Positions 6,629 through 13,641 of a stretch of DNA of 13,641 nucleotides are shown here, piece by piece. The stretch comes from an uncultured bacterium. GTDB taxonomy: Bacteria > Cyanobacteriota > Vampirovibrionia > Gastranaerophilales > Gastranaerophilaceae. Where the stretch lies: contig CAPYQR010000021.1 in the NCBI GenBank assembly GCA_948742005.1, forward strand, positions 1-13,641, read 5' to 3'. Below the pieces are notes generated by a model. That model was not told the DNA's origin, searched no databases, and worked only from the letters and a program-made list of their open reading frames with translations. The position numbers were made by a program, and so were the translations under genes. Positions within the stretch are counted from its first letter, which is position 1. Every line of letters begins with the position of its first letter.

Positions 6629-6657
6629 TTGTTTTTTATAGAATAAACTTGTATTAT
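6629..6657 (+). promoter_or_regulatory. Promoter of the fixCX block, probably leaderless
   Basis: TTGTTT (6629-6634) and TATTAT (6652-6657) are 17 bases apart. The ATG at 6664 follows the -10 box after only six bases, and no Shine-Dalgarno sequence is present. A transcript would start at or very near the start codon. TTGTATTAT here resembles TTGTATAAT before dus. Confidence 0.45.
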
Positions 6658-6663
6658 TAAATT

Positions 6664-8010
6664 ATGGAAATTGTTTATAATTCTGATGTTATTGTAATAG
6701 GTGCAGGTCCTGCGGGAATTGCTGCGGCAATCAGTGTTGCGCGCGGCGGGAGGAAAGTTGTTTTGATTGATAAAAATCAATACGCAGGCTGTAAAAACAT
6801 GTATGGCGGGGCGGTTTTCGATTGTGCATTAAGGGAAATTGCAGGAGATGAAATAGACAATCTTCCTTATGAAAGAATAATAAATTCCCACACCTGGGCA
6901 TTTTTGACTCCTGAAACATCTTTTGAATTGACTTATAAAAATAAATCCGCACAAAATTCCTATGCCGTTAAAAGATTTAATCTTGAAAAATGGCTTGTGG
7001 AATTAGCCAAAAAAGAGGGTGTTTATTATGCTCCAAATACTCTTGTAAAAGATTTAGCCGAAAAGGACGGCAGGATAATCGGAATTAAAACCGAACTTGA
7101 AGAATTTTATGCTCCGATTATAATAATCGCCGAGGGTGTTAATTCGCTTTTGACTAAAAAACTGGGTTTAAGAAAAGATTTTAAACCTAAAGATATGCTT
7201 TTAACAATAAAAGAAACAATTAAACTTGATAAAAAAACAATAGAATCAAGATTTAATCTGCAACCGTCAACATCAGGCGCTGCTAAGATGTATTTCGGCG
7301 GGGTCAGAGATTATAAAGATTTGTTTATGATGACTTTTTTATACACATTTAAAGATACGGTTATGCTCGGTTTGGGCGTAAATATGGTTGATTTGGATAA
7401 AAACAAGATAAATATTAACACTCTTTTAGATGAAATAAAACAACATCCTGATATTTCGCCTTTAATTGAGGATGGCAAAACAATTGAATACAGCGCGCAT
7501 TTGATTCCTGAAACAGGATATAAAAAAATGCCTGAAGCTGCTAAAGCGAATGTAATGCTTGCGGGAGATTGCGCAGGGTTTATTAATAATGTTCATTTTG
7601 AGGGAACAAATTTTGCTCTGATAAGCGGAAAACTTGCAGGGCAAACAGCACTTGAAGCGCTTGATAAAGCGGGATTTAACAGTATGAACGGGTGTGCTGA
7701 TGAAGCAAAAATTGATAAAGAAATTAAAAATTATAAGAAAAAATTAAAAAAATCATTTATTTTAAAAGACCTTTATTCTTATAGAAACGTTATAGAGAAA
7801 CTTTATTCAAGACGTGAGTCGCTTTCTTATTATTATCCTGAAAGAATTAAGGAATTTTTTGAAATTGTAACAAGTGCAAATTGTGTTTCAAAAAGTTCGC
7901 AATTTAGAAAATTTGCATTTAATTTTATTGAAAAAAGAGCAATAAAAGAGCTGTTTAAAGATATTTTTGCTTTTTCAAAGTGTGCGTTTGATGTATTTTT
8001 TGGGAAATAA
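6664..8010 (+). CDS. fixC: FixC-like electron-transfer flavoprotein:quinone oxidoreductase
   Basis: This is a 448-residue protein; E. coli FixC is of similar size. It binds FAD and would pass electrons from an electron-transfer flavoprotein (FixAB/ETF) towards quinone at the membrane face. The N-terminal Rossmann motif is clear: DVIVIGAGPAGIAAAIS with GxGxxG at residues 13-18 and the acidic residue Asp36 (LIDK). KNMYGGAVFD (about 44-56) corresponds to the 'GGxx' segment of ETF-quinone oxidoreductases. The second FAD motif is NVMLAGDCAGFINN with Asp302, followed by HFEGTNFALISGKLAGQTA. The long C-terminal helical region lacks cysteines for an iron-sulphur cluster, which is supplied by the adjacent FixX two bases downstream. 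No fixA or fixB is seen nearby. No ribosome binding site precedes the start. Confidence 0.88.
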   Translation: MEIVYNSDVIVIGAGPAGIAAAISVARGGRKVVLIDKNQYAGCKNMYGGAVFDCALREIAGDEIDNLPYERIINSHTWAFLTPETSFELTYKNKSAQNSYAVKRFNLEKWLVELAKKEGVYYAPNTLVKDLAEKDGRIIGIKTELEEFYAPIIIIAEGVNSLLTKKLGLRKDFKPKDMLLTIKETIKLDKKTIESRFNLQPSTSGAAKMYFGGVRDYKDLFMMTFLYTFKDTVMLGLGVNMVDLDKNKININTLLDEIKQHPDISPLIEDGKTIEYSAHLIPETGYKKMPEAAKANVMLAGDCAGFINNVHFEGTNFALISGKLAGQTALEALDKAGFNSMNGCADEAKIDKEIKNYKKKLKKSFILKDLYSYRNVIEKLYSRRESLSYYYPERIKEFFEIVTSANCVSKSSQFRKFAFNFIEKRAIKELFKDIFAFSKCAFDVFFGK

Positions 8011-8012
8011 AA

Positions 8013-8312
8013 ATGGACAATAAAAAAGACAATAAAAAATCAATACAAGACAAATTAAGTACAATCAAGTATAATTGTTCTTGTGAATCACATTTAAAAG
8101 TTAATCAGGAAATTTGCGCAATATGTGATGAAAAAACCTGTACTTTTATTTGTCCGGCTGATGTATACAGCATTGACCCTGACACAGATGAAATAATAAT
8201 ACAATATGAAAACTGCCTTGAATGCGGCGCATGTAAAATTGCATGTAAATTAAAATCATTGGAATGGGAATATCCAAAACAAGGCTATGGCGTAATTTAT
8301 AAAAACAGTTAA
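8013..8312 (+). CDS. fixX: FixX-like ferredoxin, cysteine-rich
   Basis: This 99-residue protein is of usual FixX length. It is the iron-sulphur partner of FixC, the equivalent of the C-terminal cluster domain of ETF-quinone oxidoreductase. The family signature is present: ICPADVYSI (Cys47-Pro), YENCLECGACKIAC (Cys68, Cys71, Cys74, Cys78) and the closing LEWEYPKQGYGVIYK, which aligns with the E. coli FixX ending. Cys47, 68, 71 and 74 can hold one [4Fe-4S] cluster. Unusually, Cys35, Cys38 and Cys43 precede Cys47 and Cys78 follows, giving a CxxCx4CxxxCP plus CxxCxxCxxxC pattern that could hold a second cluster. Cys22 and Cys24 are additional. It starts two bases after fixC, with only a weak GGGAAA, so translation is probably coupled. 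Confidence 0.88.
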   Translation: MDNKKDNKKSIQDKLSTIKYNCSCESHLKVNQEICAICDEKTCTFICPADVYSIDPDTDEIIIQYENCLECGACKIACKLKSLEWEYPKQGYGVIYKNS

Positions 8313-8335
8313 ACTAAAGGAGTTAATAAGTAAAA

Positions 8336-8788
8336 ATGGAAAATCAATATTTTTCAAGATGGTATGATAAAGACCCTGTTTTATCAATGTCGATGAGAAC
8401 CCTTGCAAATTCTTCCGATGAAAGGCAAATCGCCGTTGCGCTTAATTTAATTAAAGTTATTATTGAACACAATATTCAAGATAACAAATATGAAAATGTC
8501 GAAGACATCATGGCAGCGGTTGAAGACGGCAGAATACAAAGAGGATATTCGCGCTGGTATGATATTGATACAACAGTCAGAACAGCGATTCAAATGCTTG
8601 AAAAATGTACGCCTGAAACAAAGAAAAAAGTAGCGCTTGATATGGCTCAATTGGTAATTGAAAAAATTATTCAAGACGAAGATAAAGATGAACTGGAAAA
8701 AGAAGAAAGACAAGAAGTTACTTTGAAATTTGACGGCAAAGTTATTGATTTGGATTTAGATAAATTATTAAATAAAGAAGATGAATGA
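8336..8788 (+). CDS. Protein of two tandem 'SRWYD' repeats, function unknown
   Basis: This is a 150-residue soluble protein. Residues 7-49 and 72-114 align without a gap at an offset of 65: both begin SRWYDxD and end with a helix finishing in I-Q-D. I count roughly 15 identities in 43 positions, including Ser-Arg-Trp-Tyr-Asp, a conserved Leu, VAL and EK/EH...IQD. Each unit looks like a pair of helices. An acidic tail contains TLKFDGKVIDLDLDKLL, which resembles a short strand-turn-helix element. AAAGGAG (8316-8322) precedes the ATG by 13 bases, and an in-frame stop just upstream excludes a longer start. It lies between fixX and a TPR gene that it overlaps by eight bases, so it belongs to the same operon. 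I do not know its function. Confidence 0.82.
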   Translation: MENQYFSRWYDKDPVLSMSMRTLANSSDERQIAVALNLIKVIIEHNIQDNKYENVEDIMAAVEDGRIQRGYSRWYDIDTTVRTAIQMLEKCTPETKKKVALDMAQLVIEKIIQDEDKDELEKEERQEVTLKFDGKVIDLDLDKLLNKEDE

Positions 8789-9698
8789 TATTGAAAGATT
8801 TGACAATCTTCAAACGACAATAAAACTCAACCCTAAGAATTTTCAAGCGCGAAGAGAGCTTATTATGCTTTGTTTGGATTTAGGGTTTGAATCTGTTGCG
8901 CTGTCGCATATTAAATATCTGCTTGAAATTTTTCCTGATGATGCGAATTTATATTTTAACACGGGGATTTGCTGGGAAAAATTGAAAAATTTTGATAATG
9001 CCCTTATTGCTTATCAAAAAGCTGTTGAAATAAAGCCTGAAGAGCCTGATTTTTTGTATAATCTTGCACTTGTTTATGAAATCAAGGGCGAGCTTGATAA
9101 AGCGATTCAGAATTTTAAAAAAGTGATTTATTATAAAAACGAAGATTCAAACGCTTTTTTTTCAATAGGGATAATTTATTCAAAACTTAATGAACCAAAA
9201 ACCGCTATAAAATGTTTTAAAAAAGCAATTGAATATAATTACAGCGATTATTTTGCACATTTTTATTTAGCAGGGGAATATAAAAAAATAAAAGAAATTG
9301 ATTTTGCGCTTGTGGAATATCGAAAAGTTCTGGAATTATCCCCTGATTATTCCTGGGCTTATTTTAACATTGCGCAAATATATTGGGAATTGAATCGAAG
9401 CGAAGATGCGCTTGTAATGCTCAAAAAAACAATCGAAAAAAACCCGAAAGACATTGAAGCACACAAATTAACCGCACAAATTTTAATTAAACAGGCACGG
9501 TCAGATGAGGCAATTGAGTTTTTGATTGAAGCGGAAAAAAACCTTGAAAACGGAGATTTATATTATTTAACCGCAAAAGTTTTTGAGCTTAATGAGGACT
9601 ATGAATCTTATAAAGATTCTCTTGAGCTTGCACTTGAACATAAAGATTCTCTGACATTTAACCTTGAAGCTGTTAAATTAGAATTTGAAAGTATTTAA
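8781..9698 (+). CDS. Tetratricopeptide repeat protein
   Basis: This is a 305-residue protein made almost wholly of TPR units of 34 residues. After an N-terminal helical pair, successive units begin near ANLYFNTGICWEKLKN, PDFLYNLALVYEIKGE, SNAFFSIGIIYSKLNE, YFAHFYLAGEYKKIKE and SWAYFNIAQIYWELNR, then two more divergent units, about seven or eight in all. TPRs form a superhelix that binds peptides or proteins. There is no signal peptide or membrane segment, so it is cytoplasmic. The ATG overlaps the end of the RWYD gene by eight bases, implying coupled translation and perhaps a physical partnership with it. No catalytic domain is fused to it. Confidence 0.9.
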   Translation: MNDIERFDNLQTTIKLNPKNFQARRELIMLCLDLGFESVALSHIKYLLEIFPDDANLYFNTGICWEKLKNFDNALIAYQKAVEIKPEEPDFLYNLALVYEIKGELDKAIQNFKKVIYYKNEDSNAFFSIGIIYSKLNEPKTAIKCFKKAIEYNYSDYFAHFYLAGEYKKIKEIDFALVEYRKVLELSPDYSWAYFNIAQIYWELNRSEDALVMLKKTIEKNPKDIEAHKLTAQILIKQARSDEAIEFLIEAEKNLENGDLYYLTAKVFELNEDYESYKDSLELALEHKDSLTFNLEAVKLEFESI

Positions 9699-9747
9699 TT
9701 AAAATTAAGATAAATTAAAATAAAAATGGAATGACAGTCAATATAAA

Positions 9748-10893
9748 ATGAAAAAAACAAATCAATTAAAAATAAATTTAGATTCAAATAAAGATATGAA
9801 CGAAGAAAAATTAAAATATTACACAGCTTTTAACTATCTTCAAACAAGACCAATTGTCAAAAGCAAGGTTTTTGAATATTTTGATTATGATGTTAAACGT
9901 GCGTTTTTAATTTCAAGCGCGGAATTAACTCAGGTTTGTAATCATTATAATATTTCTATTCCGCGCGATTATATTGCAAGAAGAGAAATAATAGATGTTG
10001 ATGATTGTTATAAAAGAGCGTTTTTAGATGAAGATGTTAAAATTTTAACTTTTGAAGATGAACACTATCCCCCTCTTTTGAAAGAAATTCCTGATTTTCC
10101 TTTGGCTTTATTTTATAAAGGAAATATTGAACTTTTAAACAATAATTATAATCTTGCCGTGATTGGTTCAAGAAATGCTTCAAGTGAAGCTTTGATTGCA
10201 CTTAATAATATTTTATCTCCTTTCAAGGATTCTGATTTAACAATTGTTTCAGGTCTTGCTTATGGAGTTGATGCGCAGGCGCACAAGAGCGCAATTGAAA
10301 ACAATATTAAGACAGTTGCTGTTGTAGGCTGTGGATTGGATACGATATATCCCAATGCTAATAAAAATATATTTTATGATATAATCGAAAAGTCGGGTGT
10401 GGTTTTGAGTGAATATCCTCTTAAAATCAAACCAATGCCTGCTAATTTTCCTCAAAGAAACAGGATTGTTACAGGGATGTGCAAAGGAACACTTGTTGCC
10501 GAGGCAAAATTAAAATCAGGAGCTATGATAAGTGCGAATTTAACCCTTGATTATAACCGCGAGCTTATGTGTATTCCGGGCAATATCATGAATCCCACCA
10601 CAACGGGAATTTACCATTTAATTAAAAACGGCGCGGCGATTGCAACATCAAGCAACGATATTTTAAATGTACTTGATTGGAAATTTGAAGTTGAACAGGT
10701 TAAAACATCGATTCATGAATTAAACGACAAACAAAAAGAAATTCCTGAAATTTTGTCTTTGGAAGCGAAAAATTTTGATGAAATCATGCAAAAAACAACT
10801 ATTGATGTTTCTATTGTTATGGTAATATTGACAGAGTTAGAATTAAAAGGTTTAATAAAACAATCAAACAATAAATATTATAAATGTATGTAG
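9748..10893 (+). CDS. dprA: DNA-protecting protein DprA (Smf)
   Basis: This is a 381-residue protein. DprA binds incoming single-stranded DNA during natural transformation and loads RecA; it is widespread even in species not known to be competent. The Rossmann-like core shows VIGSRNASSEA (from Val138), IVSGLAYGVDAQAH (about Ser168-Gly169), VAVVGCGLDTIYP, ANFPQRNRIVTG (Pro235 to Arg239, the family signature), LVAEAKLKSGAMISA and CIPGNI. The C-terminal 60 residues (from about ELNDKQKEIPEIL) form the winged-helix domain often found in DprA. No clear Shine-Dalgarno sequence is seen before the ATG. topA begins eight bases after its stop; the dprA-topA order is common in bacteria. Confidence 0.95.
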   Translation: MKKTNQLKINLDSNKDMNEEKLKYYTAFNYLQTRPIVKSKVFEYFDYDVKRAFLISSAELTQVCNHYNISIPRDYIARREIIDVDDCYKRAFLDEDVKILTFEDEHYPPLLKEIPDFPLALFYKGNIELLNNNYNLAVIGSRNASSEALIALNNILSPFKDSDLTIVSGLAYGVDAQAHKSAIENNIKTVAVVGCGLDTIYPNANKNIFYDIIEKSGVVLSEYPLKIKPMPANFPQRNRIVTGMCKGTLVAEAKLKSGAMISANLTLDYNRELMCIPGNIMNPTTTGIYHLIKNGAAIATSSNDILNVLDWKFEVEQVKTSIHELNDKQKEIPEILSLEAKNFDEIMQKTTIDVSIVMVILTELELKGLIKQSNNKYYKCM

Positions 10894-10901
10894 GTTGAAT
10901 T

Positions 10902-13232
10902 ATGGCAAATGTAAAAACTAAAAAAGAAGCTGATAAAAAGACATCTAAAGCTGAAAAAGGCGAAAAAACCCTTGTTATCGTTGAATCTCCCGCAAAAAGC
11001 AAAACAATCGGCAAAATTCTGGGAAATAATTATATAATCCAGGCTTCGATGGGTCATGTCCGCGATTTAGCTTCAAAAGGGCTTGGTTTTGACATTGAAA
11101 ATAATTTTAAACCTGTTTTTGAGGTAATCCCTGAAAAGAAAAAAGTCATTACAGAATTAAATAAACTTGCAAAAACCGTTGATAAAATTTACCTCGCATC
11201 AGACCCTGACCGTGAGGGAGAAGCGATTGCATGGCATGTTAAGGAATGCCTTAAATTCCCTGAGGATAAGATTTTTAGAATCGTTTTTAATGAAATCACA
11301 CCCCATGCGATTAAAGAAGCGGTTGCAAATTATCATCAGATTGATATGTTGAAAGTTGAAGCCCAAAAAACAAGACAAATTTTAGATAAACTTGTAGGTT
11401 TTAAAATCAGTCCGATTTTATGGGAAAAAATGAAAAATTATAAGCTTTCAGCCGGTCGTGTTCAATCCGTTGCGCTAAAAATAATCTGCGAGAGAGAAGA
11501 TGAAATCGAAGCGTTCACTCCTGTTGAATATTGGTCGATTGAAGCGCTTTTAAACAAAGCAAAAGCAAAATCCGCGAAAGATAATTTTACATTCAGCGCT
11601 GAATTATCAAGAATCATCAACAACAACGGAAAAGATGAAAAACTTGAACTTCATAACAAAGAAGAAGTTGATGAGGTTTTAAAAAATCTTGAAAAAGCAA
11701 AATATATCGTTTCAAAAATCACCCCGCGCGACAGTGTGAGAAAACCGCAAGCGCCTTTTATAACATCAACCCTGCAAAGGGAAGCAAGCTCTAAATTAGG
11801 CTATGGCGTATCTAAAACCATGCAGGTTGCGCAAAAACTTTATGAAGGTATTGATTTAGGGGATGGTTCGGTTGGTTTAATTACTTATATGAGAACGGAT
11901 TCAACAAGAATTTCAGATGATGCGCAGGTTACAGCCCGTGAATTTATTTTGGATAATTATGGAAGTGAATATTACCCTGAAACACCGAATAATTATGTTA
12001 AAAAGAAACAAAATACGCAAGATGCCCATGAAGCAATCCGTCCGTCTTATGTTGATAAGACACCCGAGAGCATTAAGCAATATTTAACAAGCGAACAATA
12101 TAAACTTTATAAATTAATCTGGGACAGGTTTATGTCATCCCAGATGACCAATGCGAAAGTTAAAAATTTGACGGTTGATATAACTGCAGATAAATATATT
12201 TTCAAAATGGGTTCATCCAAAATTGTTTTTGATGGTTTTACGAAAATTTACAGCGAAAATGAGGAAATTGAACAGGCGAAAAAATCCCCTGACCTTGAAG
12301 TCGGCGATTTATTGGATTTAAACAAATTAAATCCTGAACAACACTTCACCCAGCCCCCTGCAAGATATTCTGAAGCTAGTTTAGTTAAACAATTGGAAGA
12401 ATATGGAATCGGGCGTCCTTCGACTTATGCTCCGATTATTACGAAAATTCAACAAAGAAACTACGTTGAAAAACTTGAATCAAAATCTCTCAAACCGACT
12501 CCTTTAGGGCGTGCTATTTGCAAGCAATTAAATGAACATTTTATAAAAATCATGGATTATAAATTCACCGCACAAATGGAAGCAAGTTTGGATGATATTG
12601 CAGAAGATAAACAAAACAGCGTTGAATTTTTAAATGGTTTTTGGCAACCGTTTTCAAAAACTTTAGATGAAGCGCAAAAAAATATGAAAAGGGTTGATGT
12701 TGAAACAGATAAATTATGCCCGAATTGCGGCAGGAAGATGGTTGTGAAATTATCGCGCTATGGAAAGCAATTCTTGGCATGTTCGGGTTATCCCGAGTGC
12801 AAAACAGCATTGCCAATGGAGGGGGATGGAGAAAAAATCGAAGTTCCCGCGGATGAGGCTACGGATAAAAAATGTGAAAAATGCGGCGGCGATATGGTTA
12901 TTAAAACAGGGCCTTATGGGAAATATTACCAGTGTTTGAATGAAAAATGCAAAAAAAGATTCTCAATCGTGGAATCTTCAGGTGTTAAATGTCCAAAATG
13001 CGCGGAAGAAGGCAGGGATGGCGAATTAGTCAAAAGAAAATCAAGATATGGAACATTTTTCTGGGGATGTTCAAAATATCCCGATTGCTCATTTGCACTC
13101 TGGGCAGAACCGAACGGCGGGGAAAAATGTCCCGATTGCGGAAACCTGCTTGTTAAAAAATATTTAAAAAGAGGAAATAAAATCGCCTGTTCAAACAAAA
13201 ATTGCAAATACGCACGCGACATGGAAGAATAA
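10902..13232 (+). CDS. topA: DNA topoisomerase I (type IA)
   Basis: This 776-residue protein relaxes negative supercoils by transient cleavage of one strand. After a lysine-rich N-terminal extension of about 22 residues comes the Toprim domain, TLVIVESPAKSKTIG with catalytic Glu28, and the metal-binding ASDPDREGEA with Asp101, Asp103 and Glu105. The active-site tyrosine is Tyr329 in GLITYMRTDSTRIS. KLSAGRVQSVALK and YGIGRPSTYAPI are further family signatures. The C-terminus has four Cys4 zinc ribbons: from CPNCGRKM, CEKCGGDM, CPKCAEEG and CPDCGNLL, the usual DNA-binding tail. A weak AGG lies about seven bases before the ATG. It lies directly between dprA and aroE in what looks like one operon. 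Confidence 0.98.
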   Translation: MANVKTKKEADKKTSKAEKGEKTLVIVESPAKSKTIGKILGNNYIIQASMGHVRDLASKGLGFDIENNFKPVFEVIPEKKKVITELNKLAKTVDKIYLASDPDREGEAIAWHVKECLKFPEDKIFRIVFNEITPHAIKEAVANYHQIDMLKVEAQKTRQILDKLVGFKISPILWEKMKNYKLSAGRVQSVALKIICEREDEIEAFTPVEYWSIEALLNKAKAKSAKDNFTFSAELSRIINNNGKDEKLELHNKEEVDEVLKNLEKAKYIVSKITPRDSVRKPQAPFITSTLQREASSKLGYGVSKTMQVAQKLYEGIDLGDGSVGLITYMRTDSTRISDDAQVTAREFILDNYGSEYYPETPNNYVKKKQNTQDAHEAIRPSYVDKTPESIKQYLTSEQYKLYKLIWDRFMSSQMTNAKVKNLTVDITADKYIFKMGSSKIVFDGFTKIYSENEEIEQAKKSPDLEVGDLLDLNKLNPEQHFTQPPARYSEASLVKQLEEYGIGRPSTYAPIITKIQQRNYVEKLESKSLKPTPLGRAICKQLNEHFIKIMDYKFTAQMEASLDDIAEDKQNSVEFLNGFWQPFSKTLDEAQKNMKRVDVETDKLCPNCGRKMVVKLSRYGKQFLACSGYPECKTALPMEGDGEKIEVPADEATDKKCEKCGGDMVIKTGPYGKYYQCLNEKCKKRFSIVESSGVKCPKCAEEGRDGELVKRKSRYGTFFWGCSKYPDCSFALWAEPNGGEKCPDCGNLLVKKYLKRGNKIACSNKNCKYARDMEE

Positions 13233-13248
13233 TTCGGGAGCTATTTCA

Positions 13249-13641
13249 ATGACAAACTACAAACTTGGGCTAATCGGCTATCCTTTGGGACATTCTTTGA
13301 GCCCGATATTATATAAAACCGCTTTTGAACAACTCGGGCTGGAGGGAAGTTATGAACTTTTGCCGACAGAGAGCGAGGATTTGGTTTCGAGGATAAAATA
13401 TTTACGGACAAATAAATTTTACGGTTTTAATGTTACAATTCCGCACAAAGTTCCTGTTTCATTGTTTATTTCAAAGTTTGATGAAAATGTTAACATGGTC
13501 GGCGCTGTAAATTCAGTTAAAATAGAAGAAGATTTGAGTTTATCGGGGTTTAACACCGATGTTGACGGTTTTTGTGAACCATTAAAAAAATACAACCTTA
13601 AAGATAGCGATGCTGCGATTTTAGGCACGGGTGGAGCATCC
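13249..13641 (+). CDS. aroE: Shikimate dehydrogenase, N-terminal part, cut by the window end
   Basis: 131 codons are visible and the frame is open to the last base. The enzyme reduces 3-dehydroshikimate to shikimate with NADPH in aromatic amino-acid synthesis. Visible signatures are GLIGYPLGHSLSP (residues 7-19, with the two serines that bind shikimate), YGFNVTIPHK with catalytic Lys67, GAVNSV (85-90), GFNTDVDGF with Asp104, and the start of the NADPH-binding GTGGAS (126-131). GGGAG (13236-13240) lies eight bases before the ATG. It follows topA by 16 bases. The cut is an artefact of the window, not a truncation of the gene. Confidence 0.96.
   Translation, partial: MTNYKLGLIGYPLGHSLSPILYKTAFEQLGLEGSYELLPTESEDLVSRIKYLRTNKFYGFNVTIPHKVPVSLFISKFDENVNMVGAVNSVKIEEDLSLSGFNTDVDGFCEPLKKYNLKDSDAAILGTGGAS

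Noticed and set aside
9731..9751. Six-codon open frame ending in ATGA over the dprA start
   Set aside because: It has no ribosome binding site, and such short frames are expected by chance in AT-rich DNA.
12565..13222. Minus-strand open frames within topA
   Set aside because: They are mirror frames of the conserved topA coding sequence with no recognisable motif.
1..13641. CRISPR array, tRNA gene, insertion sequence or phage signature
   Set aside because: No spaced direct repeats, cloverleaf-like sequence, transposase, integrase or terminal inverted repeats were seen on either strand.

Overview
The window is AT-rich, densely packed bacterial DNA. The gene content, many lysine, asparagine and phenylalanine codons and several lineage-restricted-looking proteins fit a gut non-photosynthetic relative of cyanobacteria (Gastranaerophilales / 'Melainabacteria'). 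That placement is inferred from protein flavour only, because no rRNA gene is present. No mobile element, CRISPR array or tRNA gene was seen, and it reads as ordinary chromosome.

Layout. Positions 2-73 hold the tail of a + strand gene cut by the window edge, converging on a minus-strand exported protein of unknown function (98-619). A divergent gene (737-1213) encodes a small exported TPR-like protein. A GC-rich structured RNA at 1226-1340 resembles a short (class II-like) cobalamin riboswitch. It precedes two overlapping unrecognised genes: a small protein with a CxH...CxxC metal-binding-type motif (1468-2076) and a four-helix membrane protein (2060-3523). On the minus strand follow a GIY-YIG endonuclease-like gene (3526-3813) overlapping a tRNA-dihydrouridine synthase (3779-4750), then a terminator, then a small conserved-type protein (4829-5179).

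From 5180 rightwards, back-to-back promoters drive the 4829-5179 gene leftward and an NhaC-family Na+/H+ antiporter rightward (5300-6616). A long, tightly spaced + strand block follows: a FixC-like flavoprotein (6664-8010), a FixX-like ferredoxin (8013-8312), a protein built of two tandem 'RWYD' repeats (8336-8788), a TPR protein (8781-9698), dprA (9748-10893), topA (10902-13232) and the 5' part of aroE (from 13249, cut by the window end). FixC and FixX together would pass electrons from an electron-transfer flavoprotein to quinone, but fixAB are not in view. DprA and TopA are DNA-handling proteins, and dprA next to topA is a common bacterial order.

The points most worth following up are the riboswitch-like RNA upstream of two genes of unknown function, the ungapped RWYD duplication next to fixCX, the cysteine-rich FixX, and two apparently leaderless promoters, one of them embedded in the U-tract of a terminator.
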